This document shows, one piece after another, positions 1 to 8,232 of a stretch of 64,000 bases of DNA. Origin of the DNA: Microbacterium sp. K24 (GTDB taxonomy: Bacteria; Actinomycetota; Actinomycetes; Actinomycetales; Microbacteriaceae); assembly GCF_004794465.1 (NCBI RefSeq), contig NZ_SSDJ01000111.1, forward strand, positions 27,290 through 91,289, given 5' to 3'. Every line of letters begins with the position of its first letter. Position 1 is the first letter of the stretch. The position numbers were made by a program, and so were the translations under genes. Below the pieces are notes generated by a model, which searched no databases, had not been told where the DNA came from, and worked only from the letters and a program-made list of their open reading frames with translations.

Positions 1-398
1 GCGCGCTGCTTCTGCGCCTGCCAGTCGATCCGGCCGAAGCGCTTGATCTCGTTGCCGAGGAAGATGTTCTCGGTGATCGAGAGCTCAGGGATCAGAGCCA
101 GCTCCTGGTGGATGATCGCGATGCCGGCCTGCTCGCTCGCGACGATGTCCTTGAAGCGCTGCTCCTCGCCGTAGAGCAGGATCTCGCCCTCGTAGGTGCC
201 GTACGGGTACACGCCCGAGAGGACCTTCATCAGGGTGGATTTTCCGGCGCCGTTCTCACCGCAGATCGCGTGGATCTCGGCTGCTCGGACGGTGATGGAG
301 ACGTCGGCGAGAGCCTTGACGCCCGGGAACTCCTTCGTGATGCTGCGCATCTCCAGGATGGGGCCTGACACTGTCGGCAACGTTGCTGTGGTGCTCAC
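1..398 (-). CDS. Sugar ABC transporter ATP-binding protein, N-terminal part (cut by window edge)
   Basis: Only the first 132 codons are visible; the gene runs off the left edge. The start is GTG at 398, preceded by AAGGAAG. Residues 47-55 are a Walker A (GENGAGKST), followed by a Q-loop segment reading [19 protein letters not shown]. This pattern (KEFPGVKAL near the start and HQEL after the Walker A) is typical of the duplicated-ATPase proteins that energise import of ribose, xylose, arabinose or multiple sugars (MmsA/GguA/RbsA group). The protein would sit on the inner membrane face with two nucleotide-binding halves of about 500 residues in total. A LacI-type regulator lies just upstream in the same direction, and their shared operator sequence points to common control. 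The sugar cannot be told from this fragment. Confidence 0.85.
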   Translation of the reverse strand, partial: MSTTATLPTVSGPILEMRSITKEFPGVKALADVSITVRAAEIHAICGENGAGKSTLMKVLSGVYPYGTYEGEILLYGEEQRFKDIVASEQAGIAIIHQELALIPELSITENIFLGNEIKRFGRIDWQAQKQR

Positions 399-429
399 GT
401 ATCTTCCTTGCGACGTGCGGTCACCTCCG

Positions 430-445
430 ATGTGACCGTTCACAT
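430..445. promoter_or_regulatory. Operator candidate upstream of the sugar ABC gene
   Basis: ATGTGA-CCGT-TCACAT is a perfect 6-4-6 inverted repeat. Read on the minus strand it matches the repeat at 1533-1548 in 15 of 16 positions. A consensus -35 (TTGACA, 480 to 475 on the minus strand) with a GACGAT hexamer 17 bp downstream places the repeat at about +1 to +20 of the ABC promoter, a repressor roadblock position. Confidence 0.75.
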
Positions 446-503
446 TGATATATCGTCCTCGCCGAACCCGGGACTGTCAAGTCGGGGTCCGGATTTCGTG
501 TCG

Positions 504-1517
504 CTACCGTGATGCAGCGGACTCACGCGCACGGAGGAGCGTCTTCAACGGCCCGAAGTCCGGCACCTGATCGCCGCGGATCTGTGCGAGGAGGATCCGC
601 ACCGCACGACGACCGAGCTCGGGGAAGTCCTGGTGCACCGTGCTCAGCGTGGGCGCGACGTGCGCCGCGACCGGGATGTCATCGAATCCGATCACGCTGA
701 CGTCATGCGGCACGCGCACCCCGGCGTCGCGGAAACCGTGCATCAGACCGATCGCCATGAGGTCGTTCGCCGCGAAGACAGCGGTGAAGTCACGCCGGCG
801 GGACAGCTCCTGCCCCGCGAAGTAACCGAAGTCCGCTGTCCAATCCCCGCGGATCGGCGGGAAGGTGGGCAGATCCGCCTCGCGCAGTCCGTCGAGGTAG
901 CCGCGCATGCGGGACTCCGCCTCGATCCAGTCCTGCGGCCCGGCGAGATGGAGGATGTCGCTGTGACCGAGCGAGATCAGATGCTCCGTCGCCGCTCGTG
1001 CGCCCGCGACCTGATCGGCCGAGAGGCTGACGCCGTCGGAGCCCGACGCGGTCTGCAGGTTCACGAACGGGATGTCCAGAGACATGCCGCGCAGCACATG
1101 GAAGACACGCACCTGCGGCGCCAGCACGACGATTCCGTCGACCTGCTCCCGCGCCAGCTGGCGCACGGCATTTCCGATGGCCTCGGGCGTCGTGTCGGCG
1201 AGATTCAGGGTCGAGACCGAGTAGCCCTCTTCCCTCGCGGCATCCTCGATGCTGGCGATCGACGACGTCGGACCGAACTCGCCGATGGTCGCCGAGAGCA
1301 CGCCCAGCATGTTCGACTTGCTGGTCACCAGTGCGCGGGCAGCGAGGTTCGGGCGGTAGTCGAGCACCGAGATCGCGTCGAGGACCTTCGCCTTCGTCTC
1401 CGGGCGGATGCTGGGGTGATCGTTCAGCACGCGGGAAACGGTCTGGTGCGACACCCCCGCGAGGCGCGCGACATCGCGGATGCTCGGCATCCGGGCGCGC
1501 TCGGAGGCGGTGGACAT
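504..1517 (-). CDS. LacI-family transcriptional regulator of the adjacent sugar importer
   Basis: This 337-residue protein has the LacI layout. An N-terminal helix-turn-helix (SIRDVARLAGVSHQTVSRVL, about residues 12-31) is followed by the hinge region with YRPNLAARAL, then a periplasmic-binding-protein-like effector domain ending with VIGFDDIPVAAHVAPTLSTV, the usual ligand-domain signature. The start ATG at 1517 has AGGAGG upstream. It lies 105 bp before the sugar ABC ATPase gene in the same direction. Its own upstream region carries the same 16-bp repeat as the ABC promoter, so it probably represses both itself and the importer until the sugar is present. The effector is unknown. Confidence 0.93.
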   Translation of the reverse strand: MSTASERARMPSIRDVARLAGVSHQTVSRVLNDHPSIRPETKAKVLDAISVLDYRPNLAARALVTSKSNMLGVLSATIGEFGPTSSIASIEDAAREEGYSVSTLNLADTTPEAIGNAVRQLAREQVDGIVVLAPQVRVFHVLRGMSLDIPFVNLQTASGSDGVSLSADQVAGARAATEHLISLGHSDILHLAGPQDWIEAESRMRGYLDGLREADLPTFPPIRGDWTADFGYFAGQELSRRRDFTAVFAANDLMAIGLMHGFRDAGVRVPHDVSVIGFDDIPVAAHVAPTLSTVHQDFPELGRRAVRILLAQIRGDQVPDFGPLKTLLRARESAASR

Positions 1518-1532
1518 CGCAGGCCTCCTTGC

Positions 1533-1548
1533 ATGTGCACGGTCACAT
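1533..1548. promoter_or_regulatory. Autoregulatory operator of the LacI-type gene at 504-1517
   Basis: ATGTGC-ACGG-TCACAT sits between the Shine-Dalgarno of the regulator gene and a CATAAT -10 candidate (1563 to 1558, minus strand). It differs from the operator at 430-445 at one base. The identity of two sites flanking one LacI gene is the main evidence. Confidence 0.75.
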
Positions 1549-1598
1549 CGTCACTTCATTATGACTTGCAACGGCGGCGCGTGCATCCTGCGATGCGG

Positions 1599-2528
1599 TC
1601 AGATGATCCGGGCGCCCGGCACAGGACCGTGCACGTGCAGCGGATCGAAGCCCGCGTCCCGCAGCGTCGTCTGCACGTCCTGCGCGGTCTCCGGGTCGGG
1701 GCACAGCAGCGCCACCGTCGGGCCGGACCCCGAGACGATCCCCTGCAGCGCACCGGCTTCGACGCCCTGGCGGATCACCTCGTCGAGATCGGGCCGCTCG
1801 TACACGGCGGCCGTCTGGAGGTCGTTGAACAGCCCTTCCGCCAGCTGGACGGCATCGCCCGAGCGGAGTGCCTGCAGCACCGGGATCGGCACATCGAGCG
1901 ACATCGGCGGATCGTCGGCGAGAGCGCCCTCCTCCCCACGGAGCAGGTCGAGCCGCTCGTAGACGACCGGGGTGGACAGACCCTGATCGCTCGTGACCAG
2001 GATCCAGTCGAACCTGCCTCGTGCGAGCGCGGGGTTGAGCTGATCGCCGCGGCCCGTGCCGACCGCGGTGCCGCCGTGCAGCGCGAACGGCACGTCGGCG
2101 CCCAGGCGTGCAGCGAGATCGTGCAGACGCGCCGGTGAGAGCCCGGTGCCCCATAGGGCGTCGCACGCGACCAGTGCCGCCGCGGCATCCGCCGATCCGC
2201 CGCCCATGCCGCCGGCGACCGGGACGCTCTTCCTGATCTCCAGTGCCACGCCGCCGGTGTACTCCGTCGCCGCGGCGAGCAGCTTCGCCGCGCGCATCGC
2301 GAGATTCCGATCGTCCAGCGGAACCGAGTCCACGTCCTCGACGCCGGTGACCGTGAGGGAGAAGTCGTCGGCGTGCCGCGCGATCACGTCTTCGTACAGC
2401 GACACCGCCTGGAACACGGTGGCGAGCGCGTGGTAGCCGTCGTCATGCCGTCCGCCGACCCCCAGGTAGACGTTGATCTTGCCCGGCGCGCGCACATGCA
2501 CGGATCCGGCGGACGCGGCGACGCTCAT
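1599..2528 (-). CDS. ispE: 4-diphosphocytidyl-2-C-methyl-D-erythritol kinase
   Basis: IspE phosphorylates the 2-hydroxyl of CDP-methylerythritol in the MEP route to isoprenoids, using ATP in the cytosol. The 309-residue protein is a GHMP kinase of normal length. It opens with VRAPGKINVYLGV (about 12-24; the Lys is a substrate-site residue), has the glycine-rich ATP loop PVAGGMGGGSADAAAAL (about 103-119), the catalytic Asp region RLGADVPF (about 141-148) and a C-terminal GSGPTVALL. It is the last gene of the rsmA, aldo/keto reductase, ispE run, starting 7 bp after its neighbour. rsmA-ispE neighbours are common in actinobacteria. Confidence 0.96.
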   Translation of the reverse strand: MSVAASAGSVHVRAPGKINVYLGVGGRHDDGYHALATVFQAVSLYEDVIARHADDFSLTVTGVEDVDSVPLDDRNLAMRAAKLLAAATEYTGGVALEIRKSVPVAGGMGGGSADAAAALVACDALWGTGLSPARLHDLAARLGADVPFALHGGTAVGTGRGDQLNPALARGRFDWILVTSDQGLSTPVVYERLDLLRGEEGALADDPPMSLDVPIPVLQALRSGDAVQLAEGLFNDLQTAAVYERPDLDEVIRQGVEAGALQGIVSGSGPTVALLCPDPETAQDVQTTLRDAGFDPLHVHGPVPGARII

Positions 2529-2535
2529 GATGCGG

Positions 2536-3603
2536 TCACAGCTCCGAGGACTTCGCCCACAGGTTCACGTCGATGGCACCGGCGAGCTCGTCGATCCGAG
2601 CGAGTTCCTCATCGGTGAGCGCGGGACCGTTCACGGCCGCGATGTTCTCGTCGAGCTGCTCCGGACGGGAGGCGCCGATCAGCGCCGAGGCGACGACGGG
2701 GTTGCGCAGCGTCCACTGCAGAGCCAGCTGGGCGAGCGACTGGCCGCGCCCCTTGGCGACCTCGTTCAGCGACCGGAGCGTCTGCACGGCCTCGTCGTCC
2801 AGCGGGGCGTCGGGGAGCGAGTCGCGCTTCTGCGCCCGCTGCGCCGTGCCGTCGCCGAGGTATTTGTCGGTGAGGAGCCCCTGCGCGAGAGGCGTGAAGG
2901 CGATCGCGCCGAGGCCGTTCTTCTCCAGCGTCTCGGTCAGCCCGTCCTCGACCCAGCGGTTGAGGATCGAGTACGCCGGCTGATGGATGACCAGGGGCGT
3001 GCCGAGCTCCTTCGCGACCGCGACGGCCTCGGCGGTGCGCTCGGCGCTGTACGACGAGATGCCGACGTAGAGGGCCTTGCCCTGGCGCACCAGCGTGTCG
3101 AGCGCGGCGACGGTCTCGGCGACCGGAGTGACCGGGTCGGCGCGGTGCGAGTAGAAGATGTCGACGTGGTCGAGGCCCATGCGGGTCAGGGACTGCTCGG
3201 CACTCGCGAGGATGTACTTGCGGCTCGCGAAGTCGCCGTACGGGCCGGGCCACATGTCCCAGCCGGCCTTCGACGAGATGATCAGCTCGTCGCGGTACGG
3301 ACGGAAGTCCTCGGCGAAGATGCGACCGAAGTTCTTCTCCGCCGACCCGTACGGCGGGCCGTAGTTGTTGGCCAGGTCGAAGTGCGTGATGCCGTTGTCG
3401 AATGCGTGGCGCAGCAGCGCGCGCTGGTTGTCGAGCGGGATGTTGTCGCCGAAGTTCCACCACAGGCCGAGCGAGATCGGCGGCAGGTACAGACCCGACG
3501 TGCCGACCTGGCGATACGCGAACTGCTGGTAGCGGCTCTCGTCGGCGGTGTACGGGCGGTGCAGCTCAGGGACGTCGGGGTTGAAGCGCGGAGACTGGGT
3601 CAC
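2536..3603 (-). CDS. Aldo/keto reductase, YghZ/MgrA-like (L-glyceraldehyde 3-phosphate reductase group)
   Basis: The 355-residue protein is an NADPH-dependent aldo/keto reductase with a TIM-barrel fold. The expected tetrad is visible: Asp in FDLANNY, Tyr in NNYGPPYG (about residue 81), Lys in SSKAGWD and His in YSHRADP. The long N-terminal segment and GPPYGSAEKNFG wording match the YghZ/YdhF-like subgroup that reduces glyceraldehyde 3-phosphate and methylglyoxal. It lies 4 bp after rsmA and 7 bp before ispE, so it is probably cotranscribed with both, although it has no known link to either. The subgroup is assigned from sequence wording; the physiological substrate is not shown. Confidence 0.9.
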   Translation of the reverse strand: MTQSPRFNPDVPELHRPYTADESRYQQFAYRQVGTSGLYLPPISLGLWWNFGDNIPLDNQRALLRHAFDNGITHFDLANNYGPPYGSAEKNFGRIFAEDFRPYRDELIISSKAGWDMWPGPYGDFASRKYILASAEQSLTRMGLDHVDIFYSHRADPVTPVAETVAALDTLVRQGKALYVGISSYSAERTAEAVAVAKELGTPLVIHQPAYSILNRWVEDGLTETLEKNGLGAIAFTPLAQGLLTDKYLGDGTAQRAQKRDSLPDAPLDDEAVQTLRSLNEVAKGRGQSLAQLALQWTLRNPVVASALIGASRPEQLDENIAAVNGPALTDEELARIDELAGAIDVNLWAKSSEL

Positions 3604-3607
3604 CGGT

Positions 3608-4456
3608 TCAGGTTACTGGAGCATGCTGCGCGATGCGCTGATAGTCGTCGACCGTGAGGTCCTCGCCGCGGGCGGTCGGCGCCACCCCGGCGGCGATGAG
3701 GATCTCGGATGCCGCTGCCGAGCTGCCGAGCAGCCCGGACAGCGCCTGCCGGAGCATCTTGCGGCGCTGGTTGAAGGCGGCATCCACGATCTGGAAGGTG
3801 CGGCGACGCTCGTCCTCGCTGCCGCGCTCACCCTCTGAGCGGTCGAACCCGACGAGCAGGCTGTCGACGTTGGGGACCGGCCAGAACACCTGACGCGACA
3901 CGGTTCCGGAGAGCTTCCACTCGCCGTACCACGCCGCCTTCACGCTCGGTGAGCCGTAGATCTTCGACCCGGGCTTGGCGGCCAGCCGCTCGGCCACCTC
4001 GGCCTGCACCATGACGACGCCGCGCTTCAGATATTCGAAGTGCTCGAGGAAGTGCAGCAGCACGGGGACCGAGACGTTGTACGGCAGATTGGCGACGAGC
4101 ACGGTGGGCTCACCGTGCAGTTCGGTGATGCGCAGCGCATCGGCGTCGACCACGGTGAGGCGATCGGGCTCGACGCCGTGCTCGGCCGCCGTCTGCGCCA
4201 GGCGCGCGGCGAGGCGGTGATCGATCTCGACGGCGGTGACCGATGCTCCGGTCTCGAGGATCGCGAGGGTGAGCGACCCGAGACCCGGGCCCACCTCCAC
4301 GACCCGCTCCCCCGGCTGCACGCGGGCCGCCTGCACGATCTTGCGCACCGTGTTGGCGTCGACGACGAAGTTCTGTCCGAGCTTCTTGGTCGGGGTCACG
4401 TCGAGCTCGGCGGCGAGGCGGCGGATCTCGGTGGCGCCGAGCAGCGTGATGGTCAT
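3608..4456 (-). CDS. rsmA: 16S rRNA (adenine1518-N6/adenine1519-N6)-dimethyltransferase
   Basis: RsmA (KsgA) dimethylates two adjacent adenosines in helix 45 of 16S rRNA late in 30S assembly. The 282-residue protein has KKLGQNFVVDANTVRKI (about 24-40), the SAM-binding loop EVGPGLGSL (54-62), the acidic ribose-binding VEID, and the catalytic NLPYNVSVPVLLHF (123 onward). The reading frame stays open far upstream, but that part is antisense to the MFS gene and has no family similarity. The ATG at 4456 is therefore preferred; it follows GACAAT by 6 bp and has no Shine-Dalgarno, consistent with a leaderless transcript. Susceptibility to kasugamycin normally depends on this gene. Confidence 0.96.
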   Translation of the reverse strand: MTITLLGATEIRRLAAELDVTPTKKLGQNFVVDANTVRKIVQAARVQPGERVVEVGPGLGSLTLAILETGASVTAVEIDHRLAARLAQTAAEHGVEPDRLTVVDADALRITELHGEPTVLVANLPYNVSVPVLLHFLEHFEYLKRGVVMVQAEVAERLAAKPGSKIYGSPSVKAAWYGEWKLSGTVSRQVFWPVPNVDSLLVGFDRSEGERGSEDERRRTFQIVDAAFNQRRKMLRQALSGLLGSSAAASEILIAAGVAPTARGEDLTVDDYQRIAQHAPVT

Positions 4457-4462
4457 CCGTCC

Positions 4463-4486
4463 ATTGTCCCTCACCGTCAGTAGTCT
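4463..4486. promoter_or_regulatory. Divergent -10 elements of rsmA and the MFS gene
   Basis: On the minus strand GACAAT (4468 to 4463) precedes the rsmA ATG by GGACGG. On the plus strand TAGTCT (4481-4486) precedes the MFS ATG by TTCGGG. Both leave exactly six bases before the start codon. No good -35 is visible for either. Confidence 0.55.
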
Positions 4487-4492
4487 TTCGGG

Positions 4493-5733
4493 ATGCCCTC
4501 CCTCGGTGAACTCGTCGCGCCCCGCCGCATGGGGCGCGATTTCCGTTGGCTGCTCGCCTCGTCCTGGACGAGCAACGTCGGCGACGGCGTCGCTCTCGCG
4601 GCGGCGCCGCTGCTGATCGCCTCGATGACCTCTTCGCCGATCCTCGTCGCGGCCGGCGCGATCCTGCAGTTCCTGCCGTGGCTGCTCTTCGGTCTGCACG
4701 CGGGGGCCATCGCCGACCGGTTCGACCGGCGGCGACTGGTGATGTTCGCCAACGCCGCGCGCGCCGTCGTGCTCGCGGGTCTCTGCGTGTTCCTCGTGAC
4801 CGGCACCGCGAACATCTGGATCGTGCTCGCCGTCGCGTTCCTCTACGGCACGGCCGAGGTGTTCGTCGACACCGCGGGAAGCACCCTGCTGCCGATGCTC
4901 GTGAAGCCGGACGACCTCGGCATCGGCAACGCGCGGCTGCAGGCCGGCTACCTCGTGGCGAATCAGTTCGCAGGTCCTCCGCTGGGCGCCTTCCTGTTCG
5001 CCGCGGGGACCGCATGGCCGTTCCTGCTCGAGATCGTGTGCGTGACCCTCGCCGTGGTGCTGATCTCGCGCATGGCGAGAACGCCGGTGCCTCCGCGCCA
5101 GGCCGACGTGCGTCCCCCCGTCCACACCGACATCGCCGAGGGGCTGCGCTGGCTCTGGCGCAACCCGCCGGTGCGCATGCTCGTGCTGATCATCCTGTTG
5201 TTCAACGTCACCTGGGCAGCGCCCTGGGGCGTGCTGGTGCTGTACGCGACCGATTACCTGCACATGGAGCCGTGGGCTTCGGCGCCCTCACGACAGCGTC
5301 CGCCGTCGGCGGTCTCCTCGCGACGGTCAGCTTCGGCTGGCTGGAGCGGCACGTGTCGTTCGCGACGCTGATGCGCGTCGTCCTGTCGCTCGAGGTGCTC
5401 ATGCACCTCTCGTTCGCCCTGACGACCGTCGGCTGGGTCGCGCTCGCGATCATGTTCGTGTTCGGCGCCTACGCGTTCGTCTGGGGCACGATCTCGACGA
5501 CCGTGCGCCAGCGGCTCGTGCCCGCCGAGCTGCAGGGTCGGGTCGCCTCCGTGAACATGGTCGGCGTCTTCGGCGGCATGGTGATCGGCCAGGCGCTCGG
5601 CGGAGTCATCGCCCAGGTCTGGGGCCTCACGGCACCCTGGTGGTTCGCGTTCGCGGGTGCGGCGCTCACCCTGCTGTTCGTCTGGAAGCCGATCTCGCAG
5701 ATCGTCTCGGCGACTCAGTCGAAAGAGCCGTAG
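4493..5733 (+). pseudogene. MFS transporter disrupted by a one-base frameshift
   Basis: The sequence encodes a 12-helix major facilitator protein of about 412 residues, but in two frames. The first frame (4493 to about 5272) gives the start LGELVAPRRMGRDFRWLLAS, the early helices and the inter-helix DRFDRRRLV signature of the Enterobactin-exporter/MFS_3 type. It then runs into unrelated residues and stops at 5371. The second frame resumes at VGFGALTTASAVGG and carries the last helices to 5733. Restoring one G in GAGCCGTGGGC (5267-5277) to read GAGCCGGTGGGC rejoins them. This is either a genuine recent loss-of-function mutation or a sequencing error in a G/C run. No other lesion is present, so any loss would be recent. 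The 3' end overlaps the convergent tatD by 19 bp. Confidence 0.85.
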
Positions 5734-6590
5734 ACGCGGAGGGTGTTGGCGGCGAGCTGCGTGGAGAGCTCGTCGACCTCGAGTCCGAGCTCTGCCGCCA
5801 TGAAGCGCACGGTGATCGGCACGAGGTACGGCGCGTTGGGCCGACCGCGCAGCGGCACCGGGGTCAGGAAGGGCGCATCCGTCTCGACGAGGATGCGATC
5901 GAGCGGCGTGACCTTCAGGGCATCGCGCAGGTTCTGGGCGTTCTTGAACGTCACATTGCCGGCGAACGACAGGTGATACCCGGCATCCGCGCAGATCCGC
6001 GCCATGGCGTCGTCGCCGGAGAAGCAGTGGAAGACCGTCCGCTCCGGGGCGCCGACCCGGCGCAGCGTCTCGAGCACCGCGTCGTGGGCGTCACGGTCGT
6101 GGATCTGCATCGCGATGCCGTGCTTCTTCGCGAGCGCGATGTGCGCCTCGAACGATTCGTGCTGCGGCGCCTGCCGCTCGGGCTCGGTGCGGAAGAAGTC
6201 GAGACCGGTCTCGCCGATCGCGCGCGTGCGCGGGTGCGCGGCGAGCTCGTCGATCACGGCGATCGCCTCGGCGAGACGGCCTTCGACGGCATAGGTCGGC
6301 GCGTCATTCGGGTGGATGGCGACGGCCGCCAGCACGCGAGGGTCGGATGCCGCCGCCTCGACCGCCCACCGCGACGACTCGACGTCGCCCGACGCCTGCA
6401 CGACGCCGGCGATGCCGACCGCCTGCGCACGATCGAGCTGCTCGGTCAGCGAGAGCGGCTCGTCGCCGTCGAGGATCTCGAGGTGCGCGTGGTTGTCGTA
6501 GACGGGTACCGCGAGCGGCTCGGGAGCGGCCGGATACTTCAGGTCCTTGCGCCCGTCCCCCGAGCGCTCGCGCACATAGGTCTCGGCCAT
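5715..6590 (-). CDS. tatD: TatD-family metal-dependent DNase/hydrolase
   Basis: The 291-residue protein is a TatD-type TIM-barrel hydrolase with two metal ions. NHAHLEILD near residue 33 gives the first HxH metal ligands, IGETGLDFF the Glu ligand, MQIHDRDAHDA a further His and LVETDAPFL the C-terminal Asp. Family members act as 3'-5' exonucleases in DNA repair and in oxidative stress. The start ATG at 6590 lies 3 bp after the metG stop, so the two form an operon; metG-tatD-rsmA is a widespread bacterial order. The N-terminal 30 residues before the barrel are longer than usual but common in actinobacterial copies. Confidence 0.93.
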   Translation of the reverse strand: MAETYVRERSGDGRKDLKYPAAPEPLAVPVYDNHAHLEILDGDEPLSLTEQLDRAQAVGIAGVVQASGDVESSRWAVEAAASDPRVLAAVAIHPNDAPTYAVEGRLAEAIAVIDELAAHPRTRAIGETGLDFFRTEPERQAPQHESFEAHIALAKKHGIAMQIHDRDAHDAVLETLRRVGAPERTVFHCFSGDDAMARICADAGYHLSFAGNVTFKNAQNLRDALKVTPLDRILVETDAPFLTPVPLRGRPNAPYLVPITVRFMAAELGLEVDELSTQLAANTLRVYGSFD

Positions 6591-6593
6591 GAC

Positions 6594-8171
6594 TCAGGCG
6601 GTCGACTCCACCCGCGGGAACAGCGGTGCGAGTCCGTTGACACTCGTACCGGGCTGCAGGGCACCCCAGGCGCCGGCCTCGCGGATCGGCTGGTCCTGCA
6701 GGCGCCCCAGGGATTCTCCGGCGCCCAGCGCGTGCCAGAGCTTCTCGGTCGACTGCGGCATCACCGGCGACAGCAGCACGGCGAGAGCGCGCAGACCCTC
6801 GGCGCAGGTGTACAGCACCGTGCCGAGGCGGCCGCGCTGCTCCTCATCTCGTGCGAGCGCCCACGGCTCGTTCTCGGTGATGTAGCCGTTCAGGGCGTCG
6901 ACGATCTTCCAGATCGACGAGATCGCCTCGTCGATGCGGAACTGGTCGATGGCGGCATCCGCCTGGGACGCGGCATCCGCGACGATCTTCTGGATCGCGA
7001 GATCCTGCTCGGTGTACTCGGCCGGCGGCGGCACGATGCCCTCGAAGTACTTCTCGATCATCGCCGTCGTGCGCGAGGCGAGGTTGCCGAAGCCGTTGGC
7101 CAGCTCGGACTGGTACCGCGCCGACAGGTCCTCCCACGAGAAGGAGCCGTCCTGCCCGAAGGCGATCGCGGAGAGGAAGTAGTAGCGGTACGCGTCGGAG
7201 CCGAAGACGTCGGTGATCTCGGTCGGCGCGATGCCGGTGAGCTTCGACTTCGACATCTTCTCGCCGCCGACCAGCAGCCAGCCGTGCGCGAACACGCCCT
7301 TCGGGACCTCGAGTCCCGCAGCCATCAGCAGCGCGGGCCAGATCACGGCGTGGAAGCGCAGGATGTCCTTGCCCACCACGTGGTACGCCGGCCAGCGGCG
7401 CGCGAAGGTCTCCTCGTCGGAGCCGTAGCCGACAGCGGTGGCGTAGTTGAGCAGGGCGTCGACCCACACGTAGATGACGTGCGACTCGTCCCACGGCAGC
7501 GGGATGCCCCAATCGAAGGTCGAGCGCGAGATCGAGAGATCCTTCAGCCCCTGGCTCACGAACGAGACGACCTCATTGCGCGCCGAATCCGGGCGCACAA
7601 AGTCGGGCTGGGTGCGGTACAGCTCGAGCAGACGTCCCTGGAACTCGCTGAGCTTGAAGAAGTAGTTCTTCTCCTGCAGCAGCTCGAGAGGCTTGGAGTG
7701 GATCGCGCAGACCTTCAGGCCCTCGAAGGGTCCGGTGCCGTCGACGATCTCGGACTCGGGCTTGAACTCCTCGCAGCCCACGCAGTACAGCGCCTCGTAC
7801 TCGCCCGCATAGATGTAGCCGCGGTCGTACAGGCGCTGGAAGAACGTCTGCACGTTGGTCTCGTGGCGCTCCTGCGTGGTGCGGATGAAGTCGTCGTTAG
7901 CGACGTCGAGCGTCTCCAGCAGCGGGAACCAGCTCTCGCTGACGAGCTTGTCGACCCACTCCTGCGGCGTGACGTTGTTCGCCGCCGCGGCGCGCAGCAT
8001 CTTCTGGCCGTGCTCGTCGGTGCCCGTCAGCATCCAGGTGTCATCGCCCGCCTGGCGGTGCCACCGAGCGAGGGTGTCGACCGCCACCGACGTGTACCCG
8101 TGACCGATGTGAGGCACGTCGGAGGGGTAGTAGATGGGCGTGGTGATGTAGAACGATTCGCCTGCGGGCAT
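6594..8171 (-). CDS. metG: Methionyl-tRNA synthetase
   Basis: MetG charges tRNA-Met with methionine in the cytosol. The 525-residue protein starts FYITTPIYYPSDVPHIGHGY, with the class I HIGH motif at 21-24, and has the KMSKS loop in GEKMSKSKLTG. The CP insertion holds a single CxxC (CVGCEEF). The C-terminus ends after the anticodon-binding helical domain, so the separate tRNA-binding (EMAP) domain of some MetG proteins is absent. The ATG at 8171 is chosen because homologous sequence begins there and TAGAAT lies 7 bp upstream, suggesting a leaderless mRNA. The frame upstream is antisense to the lipoprotein gene and was left out. Confidence 0.97.
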   Translation of the reverse strand: MPAGESFYITTPIYYPSDVPHIGHGYTSVAVDTLARWHRQAGDDTWMLTGTDEHGQKMLRAAAANNVTPQEWVDKLVSESWFPLLETLDVANDDFIRTTQERHETNVQTFFQRLYDRGYIYAGEYEALYCVGCEEFKPESEIVDGTGPFEGLKVCAIHSKPLELLQEKNYFFKLSEFQGRLLELYRTQPDFVRPDSARNEVVSFVSQGLKDLSISRSTFDWGIPLPWDESHVIYVWVDALLNYATAVGYGSDEETFARRWPAYHVVGKDILRFHAVIWPALLMAAGLEVPKGVFAHGWLLVGGEKMSKSKLTGIAPTEITDVFGSDAYRYYFLSAIAFGQDGSFSWEDLSARYQSELANGFGNLASRTTAMIEKYFEGIVPPPAEYTEQDLAIQKIVADAASQADAAIDQFRIDEAISSIWKIVDALNGYITENEPWALARDEEQRGRLGTVLYTCAEGLRALAVLLSPVMPQSTEKLWHALGAGESLGRLQDQPIREAGAWGALQPGTSVNGLAPLFPRVESTA

Positions 8172-8178
8172 GGGGACA

Positions 8179-8226
8179 ATTCTAGGTGCCGCAGCGCGAG
8201 TGGTTACGCGAGAGAGGTGGGATACT
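8179..8226. promoter_or_regulatory. Divergent -10 elements for metG and the lipoprotein gene
   Basis: TAGAAT (8184 to 8179, minus strand) lies 7 bp before the metG ATG. GATACT (8221-8226) lies 6 bp before the ATG at 8233. A purine-rich GAGAGAGGTGGG precedes the second start but is 13 bp or more away, too far to be a normal ribosome site. Confidence 0.5.
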
Positions 8227-8232
8227 GACCGC

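Noticed and set aside
4457..5263. Upstream extension of the rsmA reading frame on the minus strand
   Set aside because: It is antisense to the MFS gene, rich in Arg/His/Gln as typical high-GC shadow, and lies beyond a good family start at 4456.
5640..8228. 862-residue open frame on the plus strand opposite tatD and metG
   Set aside because: Composition is that of an antisense shadow and both opposite genes are well-recognised families.
8170..8232. Earlier ATG at 8170 for the lipoprotein
   Set aside because: It would overlap the metG start and displace the signal peptide from the N-terminus.
8172..8232. SAM, T-box or other riboswitch upstream of metG
   Set aside because: The spacer is about 60 bp and the metG transcript appears leaderless, leaving no room.
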